From NCBI GenBank assembly GCA_008360975.2, contig CM039182.1, positions 47,628,491 to 47,692,490 of the forward strand: 64,000 bases of DNA. Direction: 5' to 3'. This DNA comes from Lichenostomus cassidix. Taxonomy: Eukaryota > Chordata > Aves > Passeriformes > Meliphagidae. Numbering within the stretch: position 1 is the first letter of the stretch; every line of letters starts with the position of its first letter. Both the position numbers and the translations under genes were made by a program. Below are positions 27,386-39,100 of this stretch, piece after piece. The notes under the pieces were generated by a model. The model was not told the DNA's origin, searched no databases, and was given only the letters and a program-made list of their open reading frames with translations.

Positions 27386-27543
27386 GTTGAGTATTAGCTC
27401 AGTTGTTTAGAGCATGGTTCCAGTAATGCCAGGGTTGCAGGTTTGATCCCTGTATGGGCTTAAGAGCTGGACTTGATGATCCTTGTGGGTCCCTTCCAAC
27501 TCAGGATTCTGTGATTTAAGATTTAAGATTCTGTGATTTAAGA
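27386..27543 (+). mobile_element. tRNA-Ile-derived SINE with CR1 tail
   Basis: The first about 75 bp resemble tRNA-Ile: box A (TTAGCTCAGTTG, 27394-27405) and box B (GGTTTGATCCC, 27440-27450) are both present and spaced as in a tRNA. The tRNA part is followed by a CR1-type 3' tail (GGACTTGATGATCCTTGTGG-like) and terminal ATTCTGTGATTTAAG repeats. This composite is the structure of the CR1-mobilised tRNA-Ile SINEs reported from zebra finch and relatives (TguSINE1, from memory). It is the best hint that the bird is a songbird. It is a retroposon, not a functional tRNA gene: the acceptor stem and anticodon loop are degraded. Confidence 0.8.
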
Positions 27544-27654
27544 TCATACTCTTGATTAAACAAAGTCTGAGCTCCACACATTCTGAGTTCTGACAAGTGT
27601 GTTTTCAAGTGTGTCATGAATTCCACATGGAATATATTTTCAAAGTCATAACTA

Positions 27655-28130
27655 ATAGAATGGTTTGGATTGGAAGTGACCCCTGGAAATCATCTAGTTT
27701 CAACCTCCTTGTTGTGGACCTCCGCTAGACCATGTTTCTCTAAGCCCCCTCCAAACCCGGCCTTGAACACTTCTAGGGGTGGGGCATCAATAACTTCTCT
27801 GGGCAGTATATTCCTGTGTCCTACCACCCCCACAGTAAATTTCTTCCTAATACCTAATCTAAACCTGCCTGCTTTCGATTTAAGTCCGTTTTCTGCTTGT
27901 CCTGTCACTCCATGCCCTTGTAAAAAGTCCCCCTCCAGCTCTTTTATAGGTACCCCTTTAGGTACTGGGATACTTTAGGTTTTCCTGGAGCCTTCTCCAA
28001 GTTGAACAACCCCAACTCACTAAGCCTGTCTTCAGCTTCTGAAGCTGATTTGCTCCAGCAGATCCGCATCCTTCTGATGTTGGGGCCCCCAGAGCTGGAT
28101 GCAGTGCTCCAGGTGGGGATGACTGAAGAG
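27655..28130 (-). mobile_element. CR1 LINE fragment, antisense
   Basis: Reverse complement of the CR1 3' region. Read on the plus strand it starts with the CR1 end (AGAATGGTTTGGATTGGAAG) and runs backward through the CTCCAAACCCGGCCTTGAACAC and CAACCCCAACTC blocks. It creates a spurious 102-codon frame on the plus strand. 5'-truncated and decayed. Confidence 0.9.
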
Positions 28131-30904
28131 CTGTTCTTTCCCATGCTTTCACCTGTCTGGTTTGAGCTCATTTTAAAGGTGAAAGTCTGGGATATGCCGT
28201 TAAGAAGGAATTCAGAGGGGAAGAGATGATGGAGATAAAAGTTAAGGACAATGCTGATGCCAAATTTACAAGCTGTTTGCCATTTTCTCAGCTCTTGCAG
28301 AATAAGAAATGAAGTGTTTGGAAAAGGACAGTAGTGTTTTGCGGGACACAGCTCAGCAGCAGGGCTTCTTCAGCTGCAGGGAAAAATAGTCCAAGGTTGG
28401 AACACTTTGATTTGACTTTCTGAATCTGAGTCTCGCTCTTGGGATGGGGGAAGGTGACACTGCTGTGTCTTCAGATGTTCTACTAACCTAAAAAATTTAT
28501 TTCCAATTTATTTCTTTCTCTTTTCCACCTTCTTTCAATGATCTGAGAAAAAAATATTATTCACTACAAATGTGGGATGTTGTTCAGTACAAATGTGTGC
28601 AACTCTCCTGTTACTTTTGCTAGGTCACCATTAGAGCGTAGGAAATTGGGGAAACCTTTTTCTCAAGGAAACTGGTGGTGTGCTGTTTTGGTTTTGTTTT
28701 TACAGGGACAAATTATCTAAGCTAAGAGCTGCTACTTCAGGGTAAAGCAGAGCTACTCTGGTTCTGAATACATATGTAAAGCCAAACGGTTTGTAAGGAG
28801 CTCTCTCCTGTGTGGTGGTAAATCTTGCCCTGCCCCCTCCAGTGGGAAACCTTCCCAGTCTTTAAATGTGTTACATATTTGTAACTTGTAATTCCTGCTG
28901 TGTTGCTTAATTGAAAAGCTAGAGTATTGCCAAAGTACTCTACAGTATCTTCTGCTTATGGTCGGGGAATTTTCTGGGTGTGCATGAGCTTGAACTTTTC
29001 AGTCTTATTTTGATTAAAGTGTCTGGCCCAGGTTTGGGTTTTTTTGTTGGTGGTGTTTTGGGGGTTTTTTTTAATATTCCTTCATGTTCACTAAGAAACA
29101 TTTGTTTTGAACAGAACAGTGCTTCAGACAGTGTTTTTAAAGACACTGAAACCTTAAAATGTTTCTGAGGCAATGATTTGTTACAGCTAGAGACAGAATG
29201 AGTGCAGATTGGAAGGGATTTAAGTGCCAGGAACAGGAGCAATGACTATCAGGAGGTCACTAGTAATGTATCCGCTACAAGCGGATTTCAGGAAAATTAG
29301 TTCTTGCAGTTATATAAACAGAAGAGAGGCAGAGTAAGTCAGCAGAGTGGGTTTTGTTCATTTATAGTAGAGAACAGTGTAAAAAATGTCCAGGTAAACT
29401 TTGGAGGCTGTCTCCAGCTCTTTGGGATTTTATTTTTTCCCCAGATTTACAATCAGCATTACTTCATAGAAGTTGGGTTTATCTCTGTTGGCTCTTAATC
29501 AGGGTGTGTGCTGGTACTGTCAGAAAACACACTGAGAGAATTCTGCTAGTAGTCCTGCAGGTTAATACAGCTTTATACCAGAAACTCTTAGTTTCTTGGA
29601 CTTCCAGTATGCAGTGTGCCAAAGCAGTGTTTACAGATAATTGTATATTCTGTCCAAGGTGTTGGCTAGGACAATTTGTGTCTATGCCTAGATAAAGAAT
29701 GAAGTTGGACTTCATGATGGTGAGAGAGCAAACAGTGGTTCAAGACCATTTTGCTTTAGGTATGTTAAAATTGTCAGAAGCTGTCTTTAAGTATAACTTA
29801 AATATTTGAATGTTAGTGTTTTAATACCAGTTACTTTATTAAGCTCTGGTCTTGTGAAAAATTTTGGGTTTATCTGTGCCACGTAGTGTGGTCCTATGGA
29901 ACAATAGGTATTGTAAGCAGCAATGTCAGCCCTTTTAGCAGAAAATAACTCCTTTGGCAAAAAACTGGCATGTTTTACTTGTCTCCATATGAAGAAAGTT
30001 TTTAGCAAGGAAATGCTTTATTTTTTTGTTTTGTTATGAGTGAAAATTGCTTCTCTTTCGGTGTCAGTTTTTCTACTACCTGATAGTTTCCACAGTACTT
30101 GAGCATCTTGACCACCATATTGGCCATGCCATTCTATTTTACTCATTAGAAAGAAAAAAATATTTTCAGGTTTTTTTTGTTTTTTTTTTTACATTCCTAG
30201 AAAAGCTGTTTTATAGTAGGAATTTTTGGGCAGGATTTAGTGTTGTCAGAGATATATATGATAAGTATTCCAGGTTTTCAATATGTTTCAACAGCAGTTG
30301 TGACACAATGTTACATTGTGTGCCTAGTTACTTTATACAAATATGACTTCCCTGATATTTTCAACTAAACTAGCTTTGCCTTTTTCAAATTGGCTGCATG
30401 TTACACTTTAGGTTTCGATGTTGCTGAGCTGCTGATAGCCTTTGAATAAGCCACTTTTTAAATGACATCTGTTATATCTTATCAGTTAAATTCTCCTCTG
30501 TATGTTTTTTGTGTAAAATCTTTATTTTTCTGGGAAGTTTGACAATTTAATTCTCTGTCTGTAAGCTTGAGTTTTGGCCATAACCATTAGGTGTTAAAAA
30601 AAAAAAAGGCAAAACACACTTTTAATTTAAGTAGATGCAAACTTCAGGAAAAAATGCTACTGTTTATGAATTTGAGTAGGTCAGGATAGAAAACTTACTT
30701 AGCTATATATTTTAGTAGCTGTGTAAACAAATGCAGTTATGAAGAAAAGATAAACATTAAAATCTTACATCTCTTGAAATCAGGGAAAGTGAGGAGAAAG
30801 TATATCACAAATATACTAATGTGCATTCTTATTTCAGAAGTTTTATTTCCCTCTTAAGTGTTTTGACACTTCAATAAGCTTGCAGATTCTGTCATTTCAC
30901 CTGC

Positions 30905-32040
30905 CTAGTAAATGAAGAGAAGGTGGTGAATATAGTTTTTCTGAATTTTGTTAAGGCTTTTGATACTGTTCCTCACAGCATCCTTCTGGACAAGACCAAC
31001 TGTGAAGTGAGCAGGTAGATGGTGTGCTGGAAAAACTGGCTGAAGGGCAGGGCTCAGAGGGTTGTAGAGAATGGGGCTACACCTGGAGTAGCCAGTCACC
31101 AGTGGTGTCCCTCAGGGTTCCATCCTGGGGCCAGTTCTGTTCAAAATTTTATCAATGATCTGGAGGCAGGAGTTGAATACACTATCAGCAAGTTTGCTGT
31201 TGATGCTAAAGTGGGAGGTGCTGTTGATACCTTTGAGGGACAAGAGGCCTTGCAGAGGGATATGGATGGATTGGAGTGCTGAACAACCATCAATGGCATG
31301 AAACTGAACAAGAACAAATGCTGGACTCTGCACTGTGATGGAGCAGTACCTTCCACAAGTACAAATTTAAGAGGAGTGTCTGGGGAGCAGCCCCACAGAA
31401 ATGGGTCTGGGGGTGCTGGCTGACAGCAGGCTCAAAGATGGTAGTGGCAAACCTTCAAATACAGCACAACCAGCTGGTCAAAAGGGGTCATCATCCCACT
31501 CTAGTTTGCACTGCTGCAACTTAATTTTGAGTACTGTGTGCACTTCTGGGCCCCAAAAATCAAAAAGGATGGGACGGTCCTTAAATGTGTCCAAGAGGAG
31601 GGCACTGAAGCTGGTGAAAGGGGTGGAAATAATGCCCTGGGAGAAGCAGCTGGAGATGGGATTTGTCTAGTTTGGAGAGAAGGAGGCTGAGGGGTGACCA
31701 CACGGTTCTCTGCAGCTTCCTGAGTTGGTGGAGAGGGAGATTGCTGATCTCTTCTCAGTAGTAGCCAGTACCAGGGCATATGGGAATGGCTGAAAGCTGC
31801 CTTCATCAGGGCAGGGTCAGACTTGACATGAGGACACATTTCTTTACCAAGAGGGTAGTCAAACAATGGAAGAATCTTCTTTGTGAAGCAGTTGATGCCC
31901 CTAGCCTGTCACTGTTTAAGTGGCATTTGGACATTGCCCTTAATGCCATATTCAAATTTTCAGTCAGCCCTGAAGTGGTCAGGCAGTTGGACTAGGTGAC
32001 TGTTTTCTGTCCCTTCCAAGTGAGTATTTTATTCTGCACT
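30905..32040 (+). mobile_element. CR1 LINE, 5'-truncated, with decayed RT end
   Basis: The longest CR1 copy in the window. The 5' part still translates to reverse-transcriptase C-terminal motifs (a KAFDTVPHS-type block at about 30950 and an NDLEAG...KFAVDAKVGG block at about 31150-31220) interrupted by stops. The 3' part is the usual CR1 3'UTR ending near the GGACTAGGTGACTG block. Non-autonomous remnant inside intron 1 of STARD3NL, in the same orientation as the gene. Confidence 0.92.
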
Positions 32041-35000
32041 CATAATGAGTCAAATAACGATAAGACTGTTATTTGCCTGAAATGCCAGGGTTTTTTTTTA
32101 GCTTCAAAAACACTTTCAAAGACACGTAACACAAAAGATATAACTGGAAATGGGATTTTATTTTTCTGACCGTTTCATAACAGATGTTCACAAGTATTAT
32201 CACAATATGCAGGTATAGTCAGGAGCAGGTTAATGCAATCCTCAGTTTCACTTGAAAAACCACCACTTGAAGTCTGGCAAAGTCAAAGCCGGAACACTGC
32301 AAATTCCCTACATCTTGTGGAGAGCCATTGGCTAGTGGAACTGCACAGAGAAAATAGATTTCTGGCTCACTCACGTGTGTTTTGTGGCAAGGAGTTAATG
32401 GCACAGTTTGTATCCAACACAGTTGCTATGAACTCCACCTCTCCAGGCAAATTTGCCCATAGAGTTTCTTGGAATATTGTGAATTATGTGCTGTTTATCT
32501 CCTGGTGAGTGTCCTCCACCCAGACTCTACTGAAAATGAACATGCTGGTCTGTAAACATAACTTCTTCATAGGGCATATTTGTTTTGGCAACACTTCATT
32601 CAACCTTCCATGTAGAATAACCCAAGCGGTGGGACTGCCTGGAACCAAGAGAAGAGATGCCAGGTGAACCCAGTCTCCCTTAAATTAGGGGCAGACACTA
32701 GGTCAACCCACAGATGATATAACAGTCTTGATGTAACTGATGTAGATAATTTTCAGCATTTTTCAATAAAATATTAACCTTTACCAGAAACAGGAAAGTA
32801 GGTAACTGACTGATGCACAAAGAAGGTTCTTTCTAGAAAAAACCCTCAAAAATTGTGAGAACATGATTTTCTCTCTTTATTTGCTAATGAATTTTTTTTT
32901 CTGCATGAATTTGCATTTTGGCTTTCAAAAATCCAAACCCCAAACATTCTCAGACACAGTCTATAATTATTTTTTTCTTTGATTCTAAATTTTTTAGCTT
33001 TTAGAAAGAACAATAACCAATGTCATGTATCACTTCGGATGCAAAAATTCGAATAATGTGGCAGTATGAATTCAGGCTAAGCTGTCCCTGTCTCCTGAAG
33101 AGTGAGAATGAGTATAAGTAACAGTCACATGCAAAAGAATTGTGTGGTATTTTCAAAAGTATGACACATCTCAATGACAAACACACCTTTTTTGCCTTCT
33201 TAAACTTGTTCCACCACTGAGTTTCTTGGCCAGGGATGCACGAAAAGCACTCCTGTGCCTGCCTGGTGCTTGCATTGCCCACATGGGGTGCTGAAGAGTG
33301 GCAGCTTCTCATGGGGCTGCAAGCCTGAAGCCCTTGCAAGCACAGGCTGTTTTGCACAAGCAAGACCCCCTGGAGAAATGGAGCCAAGGGAAGAGCAGAG
33401 CTCACTTCCACTGCAAAATTGTAATGGGCAAGAGAGCCAGGGTATGATTGGTGCTTTACAAGTGCAAGGGAGGAGAAATGTTGTTGCTGGTAAGGCTGAG
33501 ATGGGTATGAAAGTGTCTGGCCAAGTCACCATCCAACACTAAAAGGGAAATGCTGCTTTTTAATAGTCCCTATGTGCCTGTAAGACAGCTGTCAGGAAAC
33601 ATTTAAGATTTTTTTTATACACCTGCCTGAAACCATCTGAGAATGCTGGTATGATGAAATGACTGATTATGTAATTCAGGTATAAAGGAACTTTTAATTT
33701 TAATTAATGAAGGAAACTGTGGGAAATGATCCTCTAGCACACACTTGGTGATGAATCAGTTTGCAGAGCTGATATGATGAGTGCAGAAAGCTGCCAAACT
33801 ATGTCTGTTCTTAAAGAATCACAATATTTTGATGCCAGCTTAATGTGACAAGAGAGGCCCTGCCATGTGTCTAAACATGGATCTGGTAGATATGCAGGCA
33901 GAGCAAGGCTAGAGACAAATTGCCCTGTTGTGAATATCCCCTGTCCAGAGAGCTTTGAGGCAAAAAACAGTTTGTCGGTAGCAAGGATTTGAGTACATGG
34001 AATTTATAAGGTGAATCTGATGTTTTGAGTCATGCTTGACAACAAACTGGTAGCCAGTGCATTAGCACCATGCTTTTCACTTTGCAGAGTGCCCCAAAAT
34101 GGATGCTGAAGTAGCACATCATGAAACAATTATCTCTGGCTGTACTAACTGTATTCCCATACTGTCTGTATCTAGCAACAGTCCAGACTGGAAGTAACAA
34201 CTTCCTATGTAATTGGCACTCAGTGCCACATCAAAATAACAAATATTTTAGCCAATGTTGATGGAAATTTTTTGGAGGTTCAGATGTTTGTCTTTTTCTT
34301 TTCTTATTTTTAATTATGGCCGTTGATGGCCTGATACAAGGTTTATATCTCATCCCTGTGACATAGCAGGGCACTTGAGTGTGAGGGTTTTCAGTACAAA
34401 GCAAGTGCTCTTGACAGCACTGGAGTGCAGCAATTCTTCTCATGCCCTCGGGTTCAGGTGGCCCAAAGTTCACTGTGGTGCTCAAGACACCTGACCAAAC
34501 ACACACCACGTATGTCTCACTCCTCTACAGCCCTTTGCCAGCCATGTTTAAGGCAGCTGCTGTGGAAACAAGGAAGATTTAAGGATGCATTGTGCTTGTC
34601 CAGCCTTTACTTGTACCTTTGAACTCCCTGAAGGCTGTTCTGTGTGACTTGACCTAGACATTGACCCCCTCTGGTTGGCCTGTATCTTCCTCAGCTGTGA
34701 TGTGTGTGCTCTGGCAGCTCCCTGCACCAGCTCTGTTTTTCTCCTGTGTCCTTGTATTTTCCCTTGTGTTTGCCTAGTGCTGTGTTGCAGATCCCCCTTG
34801 GGTTTTGACTGGCTGTGTTCTTGCAGCCTTGGAATTGAAACACCGTTAAAAGACAAGAGTGGGAAGAATAGCTCTGTCTCTTGCCATTTACTAAAAGACA
34901 GCCCTCACATGAGGTGGCAAAGTTTTGCTCTTGAATTTCAAAAAGTTATTTCCCCAGTGTTACAAAAACTTGTCTGATGTGATTTGTACTGCAGGATGTA

Positions 35001-35843
35001 TAGCTTAATCTGAGCATTTTGCTTTAGGTTGGTTTTTTTTTTTAATACAAATAAATTTTCTGTGTGTTCCCATGAAACTTTGGTGACCTTCTGAGTCCAC
35101 CCTTTCTAGATGCTTTAACTGGACAAATGTTCTCACAGAGAATTCAAGTGAATCATGCATCAAACTGCTCCACTTGTATAGGAAATTCAGCCTGAAAATT
35201 GTTTTTAAAGCTTTGTAGTCAGAGGAGACTTAGGGTAATTGCATTATCTTTAACCACTGGTTACACACACTTTTTTTCATGGAGCAACTGTCAGGCAATA
35301 TAAGTTGCTATAGCAGCTGAATTTACAGAGCAAATAGCAGGGTATATGCTTTATAGAATGATTACTACACTATTCAGGGACTTTAATGGACTTTTAATCT
35401 TTTGTTTGTGTCACCTCTGGGTGTGCTGACATCTGGATGGCACTACCATTTTTCAGGAATTCTATGTGGAAGTTCCTTTAAGTTGTCTTCCTATTTATTG
35501 AGAGCATTTAAATCAGTATTGAAAACGTTGAAGATGAACATTATCCTTTTTATTCATTCTGTTTAGTGATCTCACTCTAACAACATGGAGAAATGACCAT
35601 TCTAAATCTAGGCAGTGCTCCCTTATTTCAAGCAGTTTAGTTGAACGTTAATTTTCTTGCTTCACAAATCCTGTGCGAGATGAAGAGGAACGAGATACTG
35701 TGTTAGAAACAATTTCTAGAGCCTACTTGCCTAATTCTTTAAGTCATCAGTTTAGCAAAAAGAGAATTAAGATTAAAATACCTCTTGGAATTATGGGAGT
35801 TTGATGACTAATGCGTTTTGGTTTTGTTTGTTTGTTTGTTTAG

Positions 35844-36140
35844 AAATTCTTCCTATATGGATCAGCCTTCTAGTGATGGTGAAACTGGAAGAAGACCACT
35901 CTAAGCAAACCCAGGATGAATCGGGTCCCAGCTGACGCAGAAAATGCTCACAGTAGCAGTGTGGAATCTTGTCCTTCCTTACGGGATGTCCACTCTATCA
36001 ACCCAACGCAGCTGATGGCAAGGATTGAGTCTTATGAAGGCAGGGAGAAGAAAGGCATATCAGATGTCAGAAGGACTTTCTGTTTGTTTGTTACATTTGA
36101 TCTCTTATTCATAACCTTACTGTGGATAATAGAATTAAAT
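35844..36140 (+). CDS. STARD3NL: STARD3NL exon 2 (first coding exon)
   Basis: The acceptor is a TTTG-rich tract ending in TAG at 35841-35843 and the donor GTGAGT starts at 36141. The coding start is the ATG at 35916; 72 bp of 5'UTR precede it in the exon. It encodes residues 1-75: a soluble N-terminal tail, the conserved INPTQLMARIESYEGREKKG block, and the first membrane segment (about 55-74) ending LLWIIELN. Confidence 0.95.
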
Positions 36141-39100
36141 GTGAGTTGTCTTTTCAGTACCTACCCTTAGACCTTATATAAGTAGTTATTCACTCAGAGG
36201 TGGTTAGTAAGTTGCTCTTTTCTATCCAAAATTGTTGCTTGTATCTATTTAAATTTAAGCAGCTTATTACTGTTAGCTTTCACGAACATAGTATCTACTC
36301 AACTGCATCTACTTTTATTCAGTAGGATACGCATTTATCTTATTATGAAACCTTTAGATATTCCTGTAGTCCGTGAACCATGCTGAAAAAACCATTGGAA
36401 ATCCAGTGAACTCTTCAGGCATCAAATAAAAAAGTTGCTGTACATCTTTGAATTCGACAAGAAGTGTGAATTTTAACAGGATTCAAGACTTTGCCTTCTG
36501 AGTAACTTGAAGTCAGTGATGTTTCACTGAGGTGTTAATCTCTGAAACAACTTCCCACAGCCCAAACTTTTTTTTTTGTTTTGATGTATTTTCTTTGATG
36601 TAAACTTGATATGTTATACACTGTGTATGGCAGTGTGCATGTAAACAACATAAACTTCCTCAATTGCCACCTTTTAACGCCAGCATTTCTAATTTGGAAA
36701 ATGAGGCTCTTCTCCTAAAATTTCCAGAAAACAGTAGGATAGCTCATTTGTTGTTATTTCATAAGTAGTAACCTAGTTCTTGAGCTTGGTTTTAAGCTAT
36801 AATCTAAAGTTCGCATTTAAGAAAGGACACACTAGGAAGGAATCCCTTTTCTAGACAAGAAATATCTTCAGTGGTTTATTTTGTCAGTATTCCTTCTCTA
36901 GATAAATAACCTTGGTTATTAATTTGACATTGTGAAGCTTCAAGAGCTGACTGTTCAATAGTTCATTGATACAGTGAAAAATACTCATTCTGATTTAATT
37001 TGAAAAAGCAGATTTTGCTTGCCTGAATGCTGTAATTTTGGGACTAGACTTGCTGTTTTCTCTCTAGGTGGAAAAATGGTTGTAGCATAGTGTTCTGATG
37101 CAGTTCTTTTTTTAGGCTAGTTTCTCAACAGCTTGTACAACTGAGAGGAACAGAGTGGGTTTATATCTCTTGTTAAGGCTTCAGAGTACAGATTTTCACG
37201 TGTGCTTTCAGGACATTGAAGATTCTGAATAGAAATGCTACCAACTCATGATGTTTCATATTGAATGCTAGAGCATCAAGGGACCTCAAGATCATAGCAG
37301 TTTTCTTTGTGAAAAGCTTTATTTTCAGGAGAACATATTATGAACCGGTGTCCTATCCTGCCACATGTCAGCAAGAATGAAAACCAGGTTTTTGTCTTTG
37401 GAAGTGATGATATTAGAAGCTAAAATTTGATATCTGGGATCTGACATGTGATTAGGGTTTTCGTTCTGTTTTTCTTCAAATTGTTTTGTTTGTTAGCAAA
37501 ATAGCAAATAGCAAAAAGCAAAATTATTACTGCACAAATTATTTGTTATGCACAAATAGCACTGTGATAGGACTGTATGTCATTGGTGCATAAGTAATGG
37601 GATGTCAGAATTGCTATGAGAGTTCCTGTAAACATTGTTTTAACTTTGTTGCCATTATCCAGTTTCCTTAGGTGTGGTGTAGTTTATTGTTAAATGCTTC
37701 AGGGAGTAGCTGCACAGCAGTTTGAGCAAAAGTCAAGGCTTCCATGGTTCTGTGTTCATCCTTATGTTAATATAGTACTCACATAGCCACACAGTGATGA
37801 ACAGCTTGGAGAGGGGGAAGTTGATCTTCCTTATTTATTCCAGAAACTCATAATCACACCTGATGCATTAGAGTGACCAAGGGAAAATGGTATTTAGAAA
37901 GTGGTTTGTCAGGTAGCCATAGAGGGGAGAGAGAGAAGAAATGGAAGAAATTCAGAGTTGGAGTGACTGGTCTCACGAAAACTGTCCAGCAGTATAGTTG
38001 GAAAAGTGTGGAAATGTCTGGACTGCATTGGTTTGAGGTGGTAAGCATATGTTGTTGGCATGCTTTGGTAGCTCCTTTCCTTAAAAAGATGACAAGTCAA
38101 ACTCAATATTAAAGCCTTCTGTTGGTGTTGTTTTACATAACTGTTTCATGCACTGCTTTATTATGGAATTTCATATTAAGAACAATAGAAAATTAACATT
38201 GAGGTTTTTCATTTTCAACTCGGATACGCCTCTCATTCTCTGACCCAATACACCTTAAATTATTTTTTTATGTGGCCAGTTTGAACAGTAGAATCCTTCC
38301 ATTGGAAAGAAACATGGTGGCTAAGGAAGATGTAATTTTGAATCTCCTCAGCAAATGGAAGAATTAAACTTGAATGTTCATTATTTGGACATTAATCTAA
38401 TAGTTGCAGCTTCTATGCTTTTTGCTGTGGATCTTTTTGCTGTGGATCTTTTTGCTGAGCTTTCCTAATAAATTGTATGTGTGCTGATAAGGAAAAGATC
38501 TGAAGTATGAATTCAGTTTCTGTTCTGTTTCCTATTTGCTAACATGTGACTAACTAGAAGTGGGTTTTGGTTGACTTTTTGATCAGCTGTTTTGATCTTC
38601 CTTATCAGACATAAAATGCTTTGTGAGCTTGTGTAACAGACCTTAACATTTAATAATTTCTTCTTCCCTCAGTGACTATTTGCTTATATCTTAGTCTGTA
38701 ATGTAACTTGCCTAGACCAGATGATAGTCCTAAATGCTTTCACTTTGAAAAGTCAATATAATAATGAAAAACAAATAACAGTAGCCTTGACATTATCATT
38801 CTTAGAATTTGGCTCTTCTGTATTTAGTTTAATGGTCTTTTTGTATATCAGTGGGGAATTATTAGTTTTACCCTTCACATTTGTTTGTATTTTGTTTTCT
38901 GAAGCTGTGTGTCTTGTTCCTTTGTAGGTAAAAGGAGGCATTGAGACTACCTTAGAGAAAGAAGTCCTACATTATGACTACTCTTCTTCATATTTTGATA
39001 TATTTGTAAGTGTTCTTAAAAAAGGAAAAAAGAGAAGCAAAAGTGTAGTTTTCTCATTCCTCCTTCCACAGATGTTTTCTAGTTTGAGTCTTGCTGAAGG

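Larger units (their letters stand above)
24263..35843 (+). other. STARD3NL: Intron 1 of STARD3NL (inferred)
   Basis: Noncoding sequence between the CpG island and the first coding exon. It carries CR1 fragments, one full-length CR1 3' segment with RT remnants and a tRNA-derived SINE, listed separately. Outside those repeats I recognise no exon. An extra untranslated exon here cannot be excluded. Confidence 0.6.

Noticed and set aside
27386..27460. Functional tRNA-Ile gene
   Set aside because: Box A and box B are present, but stems are degraded and a CR1 tail follows directly, so it is a SINE.
33001..33542. Overlapping 95-136 codon frames on both strands
   Set aside because: No known motif, lies inside STARD3NL intron 1; cannot be supported as a gene.
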